Assembly: GCA_039707655.1 (NCBI GenBank)
Contig: CM077667.1
Location: 154,794,642 to 154,858,641, forward strand
Direction: 5' to 3'
DNA from: Elymus sibiricus
Taxonomy: Eukaryota; Streptophyta; Magnoliopsida; Poales; Poaceae
Length of the DNA stretch: 64,000 nt
In this document: positions 22,205 through 31,984 of the stretch, piece by piece
How positions within the stretch are numbered: position 1 is the stretch's first letter
How the letters are laid out: every line of letters begins with the position of its first letter
Position numbers and translations under genes: made by a program
The notes under the pieces: generated by a model
What the model was told of the DNA's origin: nothing
The model's database searches: none
What the model saw: only the letters and a program-made list of their open reading frames with translations

Positions 22205-23692
22205 AGGCTTGCGCTTGAGGCCTCCTGAAGGCCGAGCAGGCTCGGGTACGGGCACCCTGGCGGCCAGAACCCCGCGGCCGACGGAAGACGAGGCCGCAAG
22301 GAGCTCGGCGGCCACAGAAGTGGGCGGTGTCGACTCGGCTCCTCCTTCACCGGTGGGGAGCTTGCGGAACAAAAACTCATAAGGAGAGCGCAAAAGGGAA
22401 GGTTGAGGGGACACAGGCACTTACTCATCCACGGCGATCCACTTCCTCTTCATCGGCGCCCACGGCGCCGAGGAGTGGCTGCCCCTGGGTGCCTTCCTCT
22501 TCCGGCCGGCACGGAGGCCGGGGGACGATGAACCGACGACCGGCACCTGGCACCCAGCGGCGGAGACGGTAGCCTCCATCATCGACGGGGTGTCACCCTC
22601 GACCCCGGGCTGACCCGAAGCGGGAACCGGGGGACCGGGCGGCGAAGGACGCCCCACCTCAGCCACGGGAGGGGCCGTGGCTTTAGGGTTCCCGGGGATC
22701 AGGGCCCCCGCGAAGGGGGTACCCTGGGGACGCGCTCCCCCCGGAGGAAGGAATCCCCACTCATCGAAACGCGGCATCTTCAGGATGAGGGATTCCCGGT
22801 CCTTGTAGTTGTACAAGGGGAAGTCGCCCCGGGGGAGCTCGTCAGGTTCACTGCCGGTCAGGCGGCGGAGCAGCTCGCGCAGCACGCCGGGAGAAAGAGA
22901 CGGGACTTGGATCCTCATGGGATCATGAGGACCTGTGAAGGCCCACATCAGGCGGGAATGGCGCTGGGAAGCAATTCGCCGGCATGTGAACTCCAGCACC
23001 ACCATCGCCATCGTCACGCCCGCCTTCTTCAACCTCACCAGCCTGGGTAGGACCCGCGCAAGCCGCGGGTCGACAAGCTCCACATGCCTCCACCCGGGAT
23101 TCAGCACTGCGGGGGCCAGCGGAGGTTGAAACAGGGGGCCGACCTCAGTGGCATTGATGTACACCCACTGCCACCGGAACCCTTCCGCCTCCAAAGAGAG
23201 TCCGGCATCGAGGGCCCCCTCAGCTGATGCGTCTGCTGCTCTCAGGGACACGCACCCAGAGCACTGTTCCCCCGAGACCAACTCGAGGGAGAAGAAGTGG
23301 CGCAACAAGGCCACGGAGGGGAAGACACCAACGAAGGCCTCGCACAGAAACGCGAAGGCCGAGAGGAGGACAAGGGAGCCGGGGTCAAGGTGGAGCACGT
23401 GGATCCGATAATGCGAAAGCACGGCGGAGAGGAAGCCTGAGAACGGCGGTAGCAAGCCCGAGAGAAGGGTATGGAGATGAAGGGGGGTGGCGGGGGCCTC
23501 GAGCTTGCCCCAAGGCCGCGAGCCTAACCAGATCTTGGTTGCCTGCCATTCGTTGGAACTGGCGGCAACCACCAGCTGAACCTTCTCCAACCCCTCAAGA
23601 TTCACCACCAAAGACCGGCCGAGCGCAGGTTCCGGCGCCGGCGTGGTCATAGGCGCCCTCAAGCCCTCGCCCTCTCTCTTCTTGGGGGCCAT
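22200..23692 (-). pseudogene. Gy-A antisense gene, N-terminal part (gypsy-type transposon family)
   Basis: Start ATG at 23690-23692 (MAPKKREGEGLRAP); an upstream in-frame ATG at 23941 is less likely. Exon 1, 23692-22425, encodes a PF04195-type domain (e.g. LHTLLSGLLPPFSGFLS and FAFLCEAFVGVFPSVALL) plus a Pro/Gly-rich tail. A GTAAGT donor lies at 22424. With the CAAG acceptor at 22361, exon 2 enters a frame that stays open to 22200. That frame continues past Gy-C at 12909 and past Sab-S at 5851. Total coding would be about 900 residues. Apart from the two insertions and one TAG (12884), I see no break, so it was probably functional until recently. Confidence 0.7.
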
Positions 23693-23990
23693 GGCGAGGG
23701 AGCAGGGCGGCGTGCGCGCAGGGATTGGACGGAAAGGGTGAGAGCCACGGAAGAGGGGAAAACAGACAACGAGATTGATGGGGAACAAGGACGACTTGTT
23801 GGCGTGCACCAAGAAATTTGACCAACCTGACAATTGTCGAGCCAGCGTGAAGAAGAGGAGGCGACGGCCTCTCAGAGATTGCCGCGTGTCAAGCCTGGCC
23901 CACAGGCAATCGGGGCCCGCGGTGCTTCGGGCCACCCTCAACGGCTTCGCCTAGAAGCCAACTCGGGTGCGCCTTGGGCTCGGGGGCTAC
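23693..23990 (+). other. Gy-A 3' non-coding end and plus-strand primer site
   Basis: About 300 bp upstream of the antisense ATG. It ends in CTCGGGGGCTAC just before the 3' LTR, the polypurine position. No TATA-like box for the antisense gene is visible here, unlike Gy-B and Gy-D. Confidence 0.6.
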
Positions 23991-24883
23991 TGTCAGCGTT
24001 CTGGGAACGGGGGTACCCAGACCTGCCAGCCTGTGGCCCAGGGCGCAGCCCACTCCGCCGGCCAGTACGGCCCAGCGCGGCCTGACTCAAGACAAGGCCC
24101 TCGCGAGGACCCGAACTCGCGAGGTAGGCGGCACCAAGACCAGCAAGGAGTGGGCCTCCTCAGGCCCCCTCCGGAGTGGCGGAGATCTCTATGCAGAACC
24201 CAGCCTCAGGAGTCAAGGATGATGCAAGGAAGGACAGGCGGGCGCCAGTGCGCCAGGCGGTGCAGTTTCCCCTTTAGTGCAAGGGAAGCAAGGACGTACG
24301 CGGGTTCCCAAAGCACCACCCAAAGGTTTCCATTCCGGTGCAACAAGACCACGACCACGAGCCCTGCAGGATGGATGTCATCACCGAGCCCACCTCTGCA
24401 ACATCGACAGCCACTTTGCAGGCGAAGACCACCTTTGGGCAGGGCGGGGATGTACTCCTGTCCCCCTTCGAATTTGGCCGTTGTGGGCTCCCTTCCCGCC
24501 ATTGCGATAAGGGAGGAGGACCCGGGCCGCTGCTATATATAGAGGCTAGGTAGCACCGTAGAAGGGGGCGACGAGGGGAGACAACAGACAAGGCAGAGAG
24601 CCAAGAACAACACTCGAGCACCCTCACGAGGCTACTCACCACTGTACTAGTTCATCCACCACACCTCCTCGTGAGGCAATCCACCAAAGCAGGAGTAGGG
24701 TATTACGCTTCGCAGCGGCCCGAACCTAGGTAAATCATCGTGTGCATCTGCTTCCTCGTCATCGTGCGAGTTCGCCGTAGAAATCATCGAGTAGCGAGCT
24801 GGGAAGGGCAAGGCCGCAGGGGATCTTCGCACACGCCCCTGTGTTCGAACTTCTTTGGGTTTTGCGGAGCCCGAAATCTGACA
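23991..24883 (+). repeat. Gy-A 3' LTR
   Basis: TGTCAGCGTTCTGGG... to ...AATCTGACA. Pairs with 939-1830. TATA box near 24533. Confidence 0.9.
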
Positions 24884-24888
24884 AACAG
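24884..24888. repeat. Target site duplication of Gy-A, right copy (AACAG)
   Basis: Here the in-frame codon is CAG. The left copy at 934-938 has TAG. Confidence 0.8.
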
Positions 24889-25962
24889 GGGCGGGAGCTG
24901 CTGGCCGACATCCACGGAGGAGACTGTGGACACCACTCCTCGGCCCGCACCCTTGTAGGGAAGGTGTTTCGCAGTGGCTTCTACTGGCCTACAGCGCTCA
25001 ATGACGCCACCGAGATGATCCGGTCCTGCGAGACTTGCCACTTCCATGCCAAGCAGATTCATCAGCCCGCGCAGGGCCTCCAGACCATCCCGCTGTCCTG
25101 GCCCTTTGCGGTCTAGGGGCTGGATATACTGGGGCCCTTTCCGCGAGCGGCCGACGAATACAGCTACCTCTACGTCGCCATCGACAAGTTCACCAAGTGG
25201 GCGGAGGTGGAGCCCGTCCGCACCATCCCCGCCGGCTCGGCCGTCAAGTTCATCAAGGGCCTCGTGAGCCGCTTCGGCGTCCCCAACCGCATCATCACCG
25301 ACAATGGTTCGCAGTTCACAAGCAACTTTTTCAGGACATACTGTACTAACCTTGGAACGCAGATATGCTACGCTTCGGTGGCGCACCTACGAAGCAACGG
25401 CCAGGCCGAGCGCGCCAACGCGGAGGTCCTACGGGGCCTCAAGGCAAGAAGCTTCAAGAAGAAGCTTGAGGCCTGCGGCAGGGGTTAGCTCGATGAGCTT
25501 CAGTCCGTGTTGTGGTCCATCCGCACCACTGCGACTAAGCCCACCGGCGAGACCCCGTTCTTCCTCGTCTAGGGAGCTGAAGCCGTCCTCCCACACGAGG
25601 TCAAGCATCAATCCCTGCGGGTCTTGGCATTCGACGAGGAGTGTCAGGATGCCTCACGGGGGATAGACCTCGTGCTTGGGGAGGAGGCCCGTCGCCAAGC
25701 CTCGCTCCGAGCTGCGAGGTACCAGCAGGCATTGCGGCGTTACCATTGTCGTAGCGTCCACTCCAGGACCCTCGAAGTTAGAGACCTCGTCCTGATGTGG
25801 GTCCTTTCCAGGGAGGGCTTGCACAAGCTCTCGCCCATGTGGGAGGGCCCGTTCAGGGTCGCCTGCGTCTCCAGGCCTGGCGCCGTGCACCTGGAGACTC
25901 AAGACGGGGTCCCCATCCAGAATGCCTGGAACATCCAGCATCTCCGCAAGTTCTACCCATGA
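24884..25962 (+). pseudogene. Gy-B integrase
   Basis: Continues the frame of 741-938. The HHCC zinc domain is at about 24910-25070 (H-x3-H pattern in HSSARTLVGK surroundings, then CETCHFH). The DDE core has Asp in GLDILGPF, Asp in ITDNGSQFTS and Glu in NGQAERAN, all retained. A C-terminal chain-like part (KLSPMWEGPFRVACV) runs to the stop at 25960-25962. In-frame TAGs at 25114-25116, 25486-25488 and 25570-25572 disable it; at least the first replaces a Trp codon. It would insert the element's cDNA. Downstream DNA matches Gy-A from 3413. Confidence 0.85.
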
Positions 25963-26949
25963 CACTCTCACGTAATAATGAGTGGGTTGTATACGCCCGG
26001 ATCCCCACGAGGACGCGGAGGGGTTCCCACCCATGTCCAAGTGGAAGCCCCATGCTCCACGCTGGCGGACAACACTATCCTCCAATGACTATGCCCACGC
26101 CTAGTGGATGCCCTATGCTTCGCGCTGGGGGAAGACGAAGACTAGCCTAGGTGCCGGACGCGGCTGTTCTATGCTTCTTTCTGTATTCGAATTTGCTATT
26201 TTCTGGAATGAAACTCGAGGCTTTTTTAACCTTATTTGAAAAAAGGGGTGGGAATTTTTCTCCTTGTAGTTCTCTGTCTTGAAGTTTCTTTTTCTAAGAC
26301 GGCACCTGCCAGCCTCTCCCTCTCACGCCCCGCAAGCGGGGGCTACCGGCACGGTGCGCACACCTTGCCAAGACCTGGGCATCCTGGTCCTCGCGCGGCG
26401 CTCTCGGGCGAGTCAGCAGGCCCATACTGCACCAGAGGCATCCATCTCTTGGCCTTGCTGAGCATCACGACTTGGCATACCAGCGACGATCGACCCACGT
26501 CCGGGGACCCTATGCAGGAACTGGCAAGGAAAGGTAAGGGAGCTGCTCGAGCGTTAAGGGGGACTCCTGAGCAACGCGACTCAGGAGCCTCACTGGTCAC
26601 GTAGCCCTTCGCCAATTGGTCTCATCCTGGTGATCCGGACGCCGGCGGTCGAGGTATGCGCGGGACTGGGCCCTGCCGACGCAGAGCACCAAGAGAGCTC
26701 CCAAACCGCCTCGCCCGCAAGAAAGAAGAACCCCCTGGCAAGGCCCCCAAGCTCCACAGGTGCCACTGCAAGACCTCACGACGTAGAGGCCCGCCGTGGA
26801 TGCATCAAGCTAAGTACCCTAATCACGACCAACAGGAAGTCTCAATTAACAATAATGCAAGAATCGGGATGCACGACAAAAGTGCAAAAGTAAGTGCGCA
26901 AGCACCAGAATTCATTACACGCCCCGAGGGGCCCTCCATGATTTTTTTA
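25963..26949 (+). other. Gy-B post-pol non-coding block
   Basis: About 1 kb between the integrase stop and the end of the antisense gene. Similar to Gy-A 3413-4710, but with only one copy of the 203-bp unit (near 26545-26700). No supported coding frame. Confidence 0.65.
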
Positions 26950-27858
26950 TTACAGGGAAAGGAAAAGAAGAAGAAGGCGAAGGAGGGCCCCCCTCGGGGG
27001 CTGCCACTCCTGAGGCCCCGGCTCCGGCGCGCCAGCGCTCAGTCGGAGTCCTCCTCCTCCTTCATAGGCCCCTGGCGGCACTCCGGCATAGCAGCCCCAC
27101 GAACGGGAGTGCGGTGCCACCTCGGCCTGCCGCCCTCCGAGGTCCGAGTGCGCCGACGTGGAGGGCGGCCCTCGGGCTCTCCGCAGAGGAGGTGTTGCTG
27201 CCGCTGGAGGCATGACGCCCGTCCCCAAGGACAAGCTCACCTCCAAGGCCGCCGCCACCGTCACCCTCCGAGCAGCACCCCAAGTGCCTACCATCCTCAC
27301 CGAAGATCCTGACGAAGAGCGTCGCCCCGCCGTCATGCTTGAAGTGAAGCGTGAGCCTCCCCTCCAGGTCTGCCACCCGCGGCTCAGGAAGGCGCATCCC
27401 GCGGGGGTGACCTCAATCTCCACCCACGACGCGCCGCCACAGCAACCATCGGCTTGCAGCCACAGGCCTGCAGGCTCGTCGGCCTGCAGCACCTCCGCAA
27501 AGAAGCATGGGAGTTGTAGCCAGGTGATCACCGGCCTCTCCACCCACACCACGTACTCCTGGCCCACATCCGCAGTGTGGGATCGCGGGCGCGGTGGCCG
27601 GGCACCCGCTGCGGGCCTCCCTCCTTGGCCACGGACACCACGCCCACCACCACCGCCTGCCCTGGGGGAGGCCCTTCCGTGGCCACCGGAGGAGGCACCT
27701 GCTCTCTTGGAGGTGCGGCCGCGCCCTCGGGGGGCACCCACTGGCGTAGCGGTGTACTTACGGCGACGACCCCGGCCCCTCTTGGGTAGCGGCGAGTCCG
27801 GCCTCTCCTGGAGGGCCTTCCCCTTCTCTGTGGTGGAAAACCTTCGCAATGGCGTCAT
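26950..27858 (-). pseudogene. Gy-B antisense gene, B3-like DNA-binding protein
   Basis: ATG at 27856-27858 (MTPLRRFSTTEKGKAL), about 75 bp after a TATA box. The first ~90 residues are basic and Gly-rich (PKRGRGRRRK). Then a fold resembling the plant B3 DNA-binding domain: VVWVERPVITWLQLPCFF, GLWLQADGCCGG, and AGCAFLSRGWQT with the typical GW. A frameshift near 27370 moves the rest into another frame, which carries LEGRLTLHFKHDGG and LFVRIFGEDGRHLGCC as the last B3 strands. The end is acidic. B3 assignment is by pattern, not search. Alternative: an unrelated element protein. It replaces the PF04195-type gene seen in Gy-A, -C and -D. Confidence 0.55.
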
Positions 27859-27930
27859 GGTTGAGGAGGCAAAGGTCAAGAGCTGGGAAGCAAAGAGCAG
27901 AGATGGGCTGGGGGCTCTACCCCCTCTGCT

Positions 27931-27938
27931 CATTTATA
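27931..27938 (-). promoter_or_regulatory. TATA box of Gy-B antisense gene
   Basis: Minus-strand TATAAATG. It places transcription start near 27900 and the ATG at 27858, a normal short 5' UTR, and argues for real antisense transcription. Confidence 0.5.
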
Positions 27939-28183
27939 GCCAGGTGGAGGCCGACCGATGCCCCTCTACATTCCGGGCAATGATGGCCGCCGCTGCGCGC
28001 GGGCCTCGTGTCAGCTTGACTCAAGGCGGTTCCCGAGGTCTTCGGGAAGTGGAGGCGTCCTTGTCTCATTACGCGCCACGCATCAGGCCGGTCCCGTAGG
28101 CAATTGGGGCCCGCGTCGTTCGAGCAGGCTCCTTCGGCTTCGCCCCGAAGCCAACCCAAGCACGCCTTGGGCCCGGGGTCTAC

Positions 28184-29048
28184 TGTTGGCGCTCTGGGAA
28201 CGGGGGTACCCAGACCTACCTGCCTGCGGACCAGGGTGTGGCCCACTTCGACAGCCTGGCACGGCCCGGCGCGGCTTCACTCAAGACAAGGTCCTTGCGA
28301 GGGACCCATCCTCGCGAGGGGAATGACGCCAAGGCCCCCGGAGGGAGGAGGTCTCTCCAGGCCCCCTCCCGAGGGGCGGAGATCTCTACGCAGCGCTCGG
28401 CCTCGGGAGGCTAAGGTGACGCCAGCCGAGCCAGACTAGTGTAGGCGGGCAGAGAAGAAGCAGTTTCCTCTTTGGTGCAAAGGAGGCAAGGACGTACGCA
28501 GGTTCCCAAGGCATCCCCCAAAGGTTTCCATTCCGGTGCAACAAGACCAAGACCACGGGCCCCACAGGACAGACGTCATGGTCGAGCCCACCTCTGCATC
28601 ACTACCAGCTACTTTGCAGGCGAAGACCACCTTTCGTCAGGATAAGATGTACCTCCTGTCCCCTTTCGAATTTGGCCATTGTGGGATCCCTTCCTGCCAG
28701 TGCGATAAGGGAAGAGGACCTAGGCCATTATAAATAGAGACTAGGCTGCGCCGAAGAGGGGGATCCGAGGAAAACCACCCGAGCGCCCTCGCGAGGTTGC
28801 TCACCGTTGTACCAGTTCATCCACAAACCTCCTCGTAAGGCAATCCACCAAAAGTAGGAGTAGGGTTTTACGCTTCGCAGCGGCCCAAACCTGGGTAAAT
28901 CCGTGTGTTAGTCTTTTTCCCCGCGATTGAGTGAGTTCGTTCCAGCTAGACTGTGGAGCTATGAGCTTGAGGTTGAAGCTGGTGGGGATCTTCGCACGCA
29001 CCCCTGGGTTCGAACCTCTTTGGGTTTTGCGGATCCCGAAATCCGACA
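28184..29048 (+). repeat. Gy-B 3' LTR
   Basis: TGTTGGCGCTCTGGG... to ...AATCCGACA, 865 bp. Same type as the Gy-A LTRs but clearly diverged. TATA box TATAAATAG at 28729. Preceded by GGCCCGGGGTCTAC. Confidence 0.85.
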
Positions 29049-29700
29049 CTTGTCTACATCATGTCATCGTTCTTATTGCATTACTCCGTTTTTCCATGAA
29101 CTTAATACACTAGATGCATGCTAGATAACGGTCGATGTGTGGAGTAATAGTGGTAGATGCAGGCAGGAGTCGGTCTACTTATCTTGGACGTGATGCCTAT
29201 ATAATGATCATCGCCTTGGATATCGTCATGATTATTTGATCTTCTATCAATTGCCCAACAGTAATTTGTTCACCCACCGTGTGCTATACTCATGAGAGAA
29301 GCCACTAGTGAATCCTACGGCCCCCAGGTCTACTTTTCCAACATATTGCTTTCCGATCTATCTTTTTGCCATTTTTGTTTTCAGATCTATTATTCCAAAA
29401 AAACAAAAAAATATTGCTGCACTTTTTATTTGCTCTTTTTAATTTGTGTTCTTGAGAGATCTATCTCTCCAATCTATCACTACCTAATCTATCGTTTTGC
29501 CGTCGAGAGATTGACAACCTCTCTTTCGCGTCGGGTTGCAAGTATTTGTTCTTTGTGTGCAGGTGCTGCTTATTAGGTGGTGGTGATCCTCCTACTGGTT
29601 CGATACCTTGGTTTCATAACAGAGGGAAATACTTACCATCGCTGTGCTACATCATCCCTTCCTCTTTGGGGAAATACCGACGCAGTCTCAAGCCACGTCA
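29049..29700 (+). repeat. Ath-F 5' LTR, right part
   Basis: Runs to ...AAGCCACGTCA. Very similar to 34216-34868; differences are single bases, so the element is young despite Gy-B having entered it. Confidence 0.9.
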
Positions 29701-29710
29701 AAGGAGTTTC

Positions 29711-29728
29711 TGGCGCCGTTGCCGGGGA
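29711..29728 (+). other. Ath-F primer binding site, tRNA-Asp
   Basis: TGGCGCCGTTGCCGGGGA is the exact complement of the plant tRNA-Asp 3' end with CCA, ten bases after the LTR. Confidence 0.85.
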
Positions 29729-29980
29729 GGAAGCGGTCTCTTCTACGTGCCAATATCTGGCGCCGAGGAGACACCATCATCATCTACCAGGTTTCTAATC
29801 ACAAATCTCATCTTCTTGCAATTACATTATTTGCCATTTGCCTCTTGTTTTCCTCTCACAAAAATTTGCCGTTTTAGTCGCCCTCTTTTCCGTTTGCCTT
29901 TTTGCTTCTTTGCTATCTTTGCTTGTGTTGCCACGTGCCTTCTATTTGCTTGCACCTTCGCTTGCTAAAAATCTATTGAT

Positions 29981-30892
29981 ATGGATCCTCATCCACTTGC
30001 TAATCTTTTCAAAAGGCCAAATTATGATGAACCAATTGCTAGTGAGTTGAGTGCACTTGATTATCTCTATGAAGTTTTGTTTGAAAATCATGAATCTGAA
30101 AATTTTGATGAAGTGTTGAAAGAACAAATATATAAGGTGATTCATGATAGTCCCTTGAATGATGAGCATGATTGGAATGTTGCTAGTATGAATTCTCTAA
30201 ATATCCATGATGCTAATGATATGCAAAGCCACAAGCTTGGGGATGCTATGTTTGATGAAGATGATATTTTTAGTCCCCCGAGTTTTTATGAGCAAATTTA
30301 TTATGATGATTGCATGCCTCCTATTTATGGTGATGGTGATGACACGTATGCTATAATGAGTAATGATAACCATGAAACTTATCATCATGGTTTTAATTTG
30401 CAATGTTGTTATGTCAATCAAGTGTCTCATGATAGCTATTTTGTTGAGTTTGCTCCCACTACCATGGATGATAAGGAATTTGCTTATGTGGAGAGTAATG
30501 AAAATTCTATGCTTGTGCATCATGAAAAGTATGATTTATGTGATATTTATATTGTTGAATTCCTTCATGATGCTACTGAAATTTATTATGATGGAGGAAC
30601 ATATGCTTGTAGGAATTGCAATAATATCAAGTTTCCTCTGTATGTGTTCCAAGTTTTGAAGTTATGCGTGTTTTGTCTTCCTATGCTAGTTGATTCTTGT
30701 TCCCATAAATTGTTTGCTCACAAAATCCCTATATATAGGAAGTGGGTTAGACTTAAATTTGTTTGTCATGAGATTCATGATGCTCTTTTGCATATTTCAA
30801 TTACTACTTTTTATGTGAGCATCATTGAAATCTTCATGCCTAGCGAAGGGCGTAAAACGATAGCGCTTGTTGGGAGGCAACCCAATGAATAA
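29981..30892 (+). CDS. Ath-F internal open frame, unknown acidic protein
   Basis: ATG at 29981 (MDPHPLANLFKRPNYDEP), 303 codons without a stop. Residues 1-110 are acidic and Asn/Asp-rich. The middle is Tyr/His/Asp-rich. Around residues 210-280 there is a Cys-containing stretch (YACRNCNN, then LCVFCLPMLVDSC) and a hydrophobic end. No gag, zinc knuckle or enzymatic motif is recognised. The last ~20 codons run into a block conserved at nucleotide level with Sab-S (30838-30882), so the natural stop may have been earlier. Codon use is AT-rich like the surrounding element. It occupies the gag position after the PBS but is not similar to Sab-S gag. Confidence 0.5.
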   Translation: MDPHPLANLFKRPNYDEPIASELSALDYLYEVLFENHESENFDEVLKEQIYKVIHDSPLNDEHDWNVASMNSLNIHDANDMQSHKLGDAMFDEDDIFSPPSFYEQIYYDDCMPPIYGDGDDTYAIMSNDNHETYHHGFNLQCCYVNQVSHDSYFVEFAPTTMDDKEFAYVESNENSMLVHHEKYDLCDIYIVEFLHDATEIYYDGGTYACRNCNNIKFPLYVFQVLKLCVFCLPMLVDSCSHKLFAHKIPIYRKWVRLKFVCHEIHDALLHISITTFYVSIIEIFMPSEGRKTIALVGRQPNE

Positions 30893-31542
30893 ATTTATTT
30901 TCATATTTTTCTTTCTGTTTTTGAGTGTTGACACAATTATGCCTCTGTTATGATTGTGTTTTTATGTTTTATTTAGTGTTTGTTCCAAGTAAAACCTTTA
31001 GGATGATTGATAATATGAGTAGAAACAATGCTGAATCTGAAACAGAAACTTTGACCGCAGTGCGTGAATTTTCATGTTTTACAGGAACATGATATTGAGC
31101 TGAAATTTTAACACAGTGTTGCTATAAATATTCTTTACGTTTTCCTAATTTTTCAGAATTTTTAGAATTACAGAAGTATGGTTAGAGTACAGATTACTAT
31201 AGACTGTTCTGTTTAAGACAGATTCTGTTTTCGTTGCATTATGTGCTTGTATTGATGAATCTATGGGTTATATTGAAGGGTATGAGCCATCGTAAAGTTA
31301 AAATACAGTAGGTATAATGCAATAATAAAATATGAATGGGTTTGCAACAGTACTTAAAGTAGTGATTTGCTTTATTATACTAACGGATCTCACGAAGATT
31401 TTGTTGAGTTTTGTATGATTGAAGTTTTCAAGTTTTGGGTGAGATCACGATGGATGAAGGAATAAGGAGTGAAAAGATCCTAAGCTTGGGGATGCTACAG
31501 TACCCCCAAGATATATCCAAAGACAAACAAGCAACTAAGCTT

Positions 31543-31567
31543 GGGGATGCCCCCGAGTGGCATCCCC
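31543..31567 (+). other. Hairpin GGGGATGCC / GGCATCCCC in Ath-F
   Basis: Nine-base perfect arms 31543-31551 and 31559-31567. Counterpart of Sab-S 8869-8892. Confidence 0.75.
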
Positions 31568-31756
31568 TCTTTCTTCTAACGACCATCGGTATTTTACTTG
31601 GAGCTATATTTTTATTCGTCACACATCATGAGTTTTGCTTGGAGCGTCTTGTATCATTTGAGTATTTGCTTGCTTTGCTTGTTAGTTTTTCACTTGTATC
31701 CTTGTTGTACACACCTATTTGAGAGAGCCAAACTTATGCTATGATTTGTTAGAATT

Positions 31757-31984
31757 GCTCTATATGCTTCACTTAAACTTTTTGAGCTATAGAATTGCTC
31801 TAGTGCTTCACTTGTATATTTTTTAGCACGGTGTGCTTGAAAACTTTTGAACAAACACTCTCATGCTTCACTTAGATTAATTTGAGAGTTAGTAAATTCT
31901 GAATAAATCCTCTCATGCTTCACTTATAATATTTTGAGAGATGAAATCTTTATGCTCATGTGCTTCACTTAAATTTGTTTGAGC
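31757..31984 (+). other. Stem-loop array with shared TGCTTCACTT loops (Ath-F)
   Basis: Five units. GCTC 31757-31760 / GAGC 31784-31787. A decayed GCTCTA unit from 31797. CTCTCA 31858-31863 / TGAGAG 31883-31888. CTCTCA 31910-31915 / TGAGAG 31935-31940. GCTCA 31954-31958 / TGAGC 31980-31984. All five loops contain TGCTTCACTT near their start while stems differ and still pair. Confidence 0.72.

Larger units (their letters stand above)
939..24883 (+). mobile_element. Gy-A: non-autonomous gypsy retrotransposon, inserted in Gy-B integrase
   Basis: Bounded by two LTRs of about 892 bp (939-1830 and 23991-24883), both TG...CA, with a five-base target duplication. Without the nested Sab-S and Gy-C it is about 8 kb. 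Its inside has a GC-rich leader and repeat region (1831-3412), a segment matching the post-integrase DNA of Gy-B (3413-4705), and an antisense gene (4711 to 23692, in three pieces). No RT, RNase H or integrase is found, so pol appears deleted between the leader and the post-pol block. It shares LTR and post-pol sequence with Gy-B, so it is best read as a pol-less relative inserted into a member of its own lineage. Confidence 0.87.
1..29048 (+). mobile_element. Gy-B: gypsy retrotransposon, 5' part outside window, split by Gy-A
   Basis: Two segments, 1-938 and 24884-29048, belong to one Ty3/gypsy element. The first ends inside pol and the second resumes at the next integrase codon, so the 939-24883 block is a later insertion. 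Visible order is RT/RNase H end, integrase, a roughly 1 kb non-coding stretch, an antisense B3-like gene, a polypurine stretch and the 3' LTR (28184-29048). The gag/protease/RT start and the 5' LTR lie left of the window. It is inserted in the 5' LTR of Ath-F: bases 29049-29053 (CTTGT) continue the LTR sequence seen intact at 34216-34220. Its LTR is clearly related to that of Gy-A but more diverged. Confidence 0.85.

Noticed and set aside
22935..23652. Plus-strand frames opposite the Gy-A antisense gene
   Set aside because: Shadows of the GC-rich minus-strand coding region.
27158..28099. 313-codon plus frame over the B3-like gene
   Set aside because: Antisense shadow of 26950-27858. The B3 pattern is on the minus strand.
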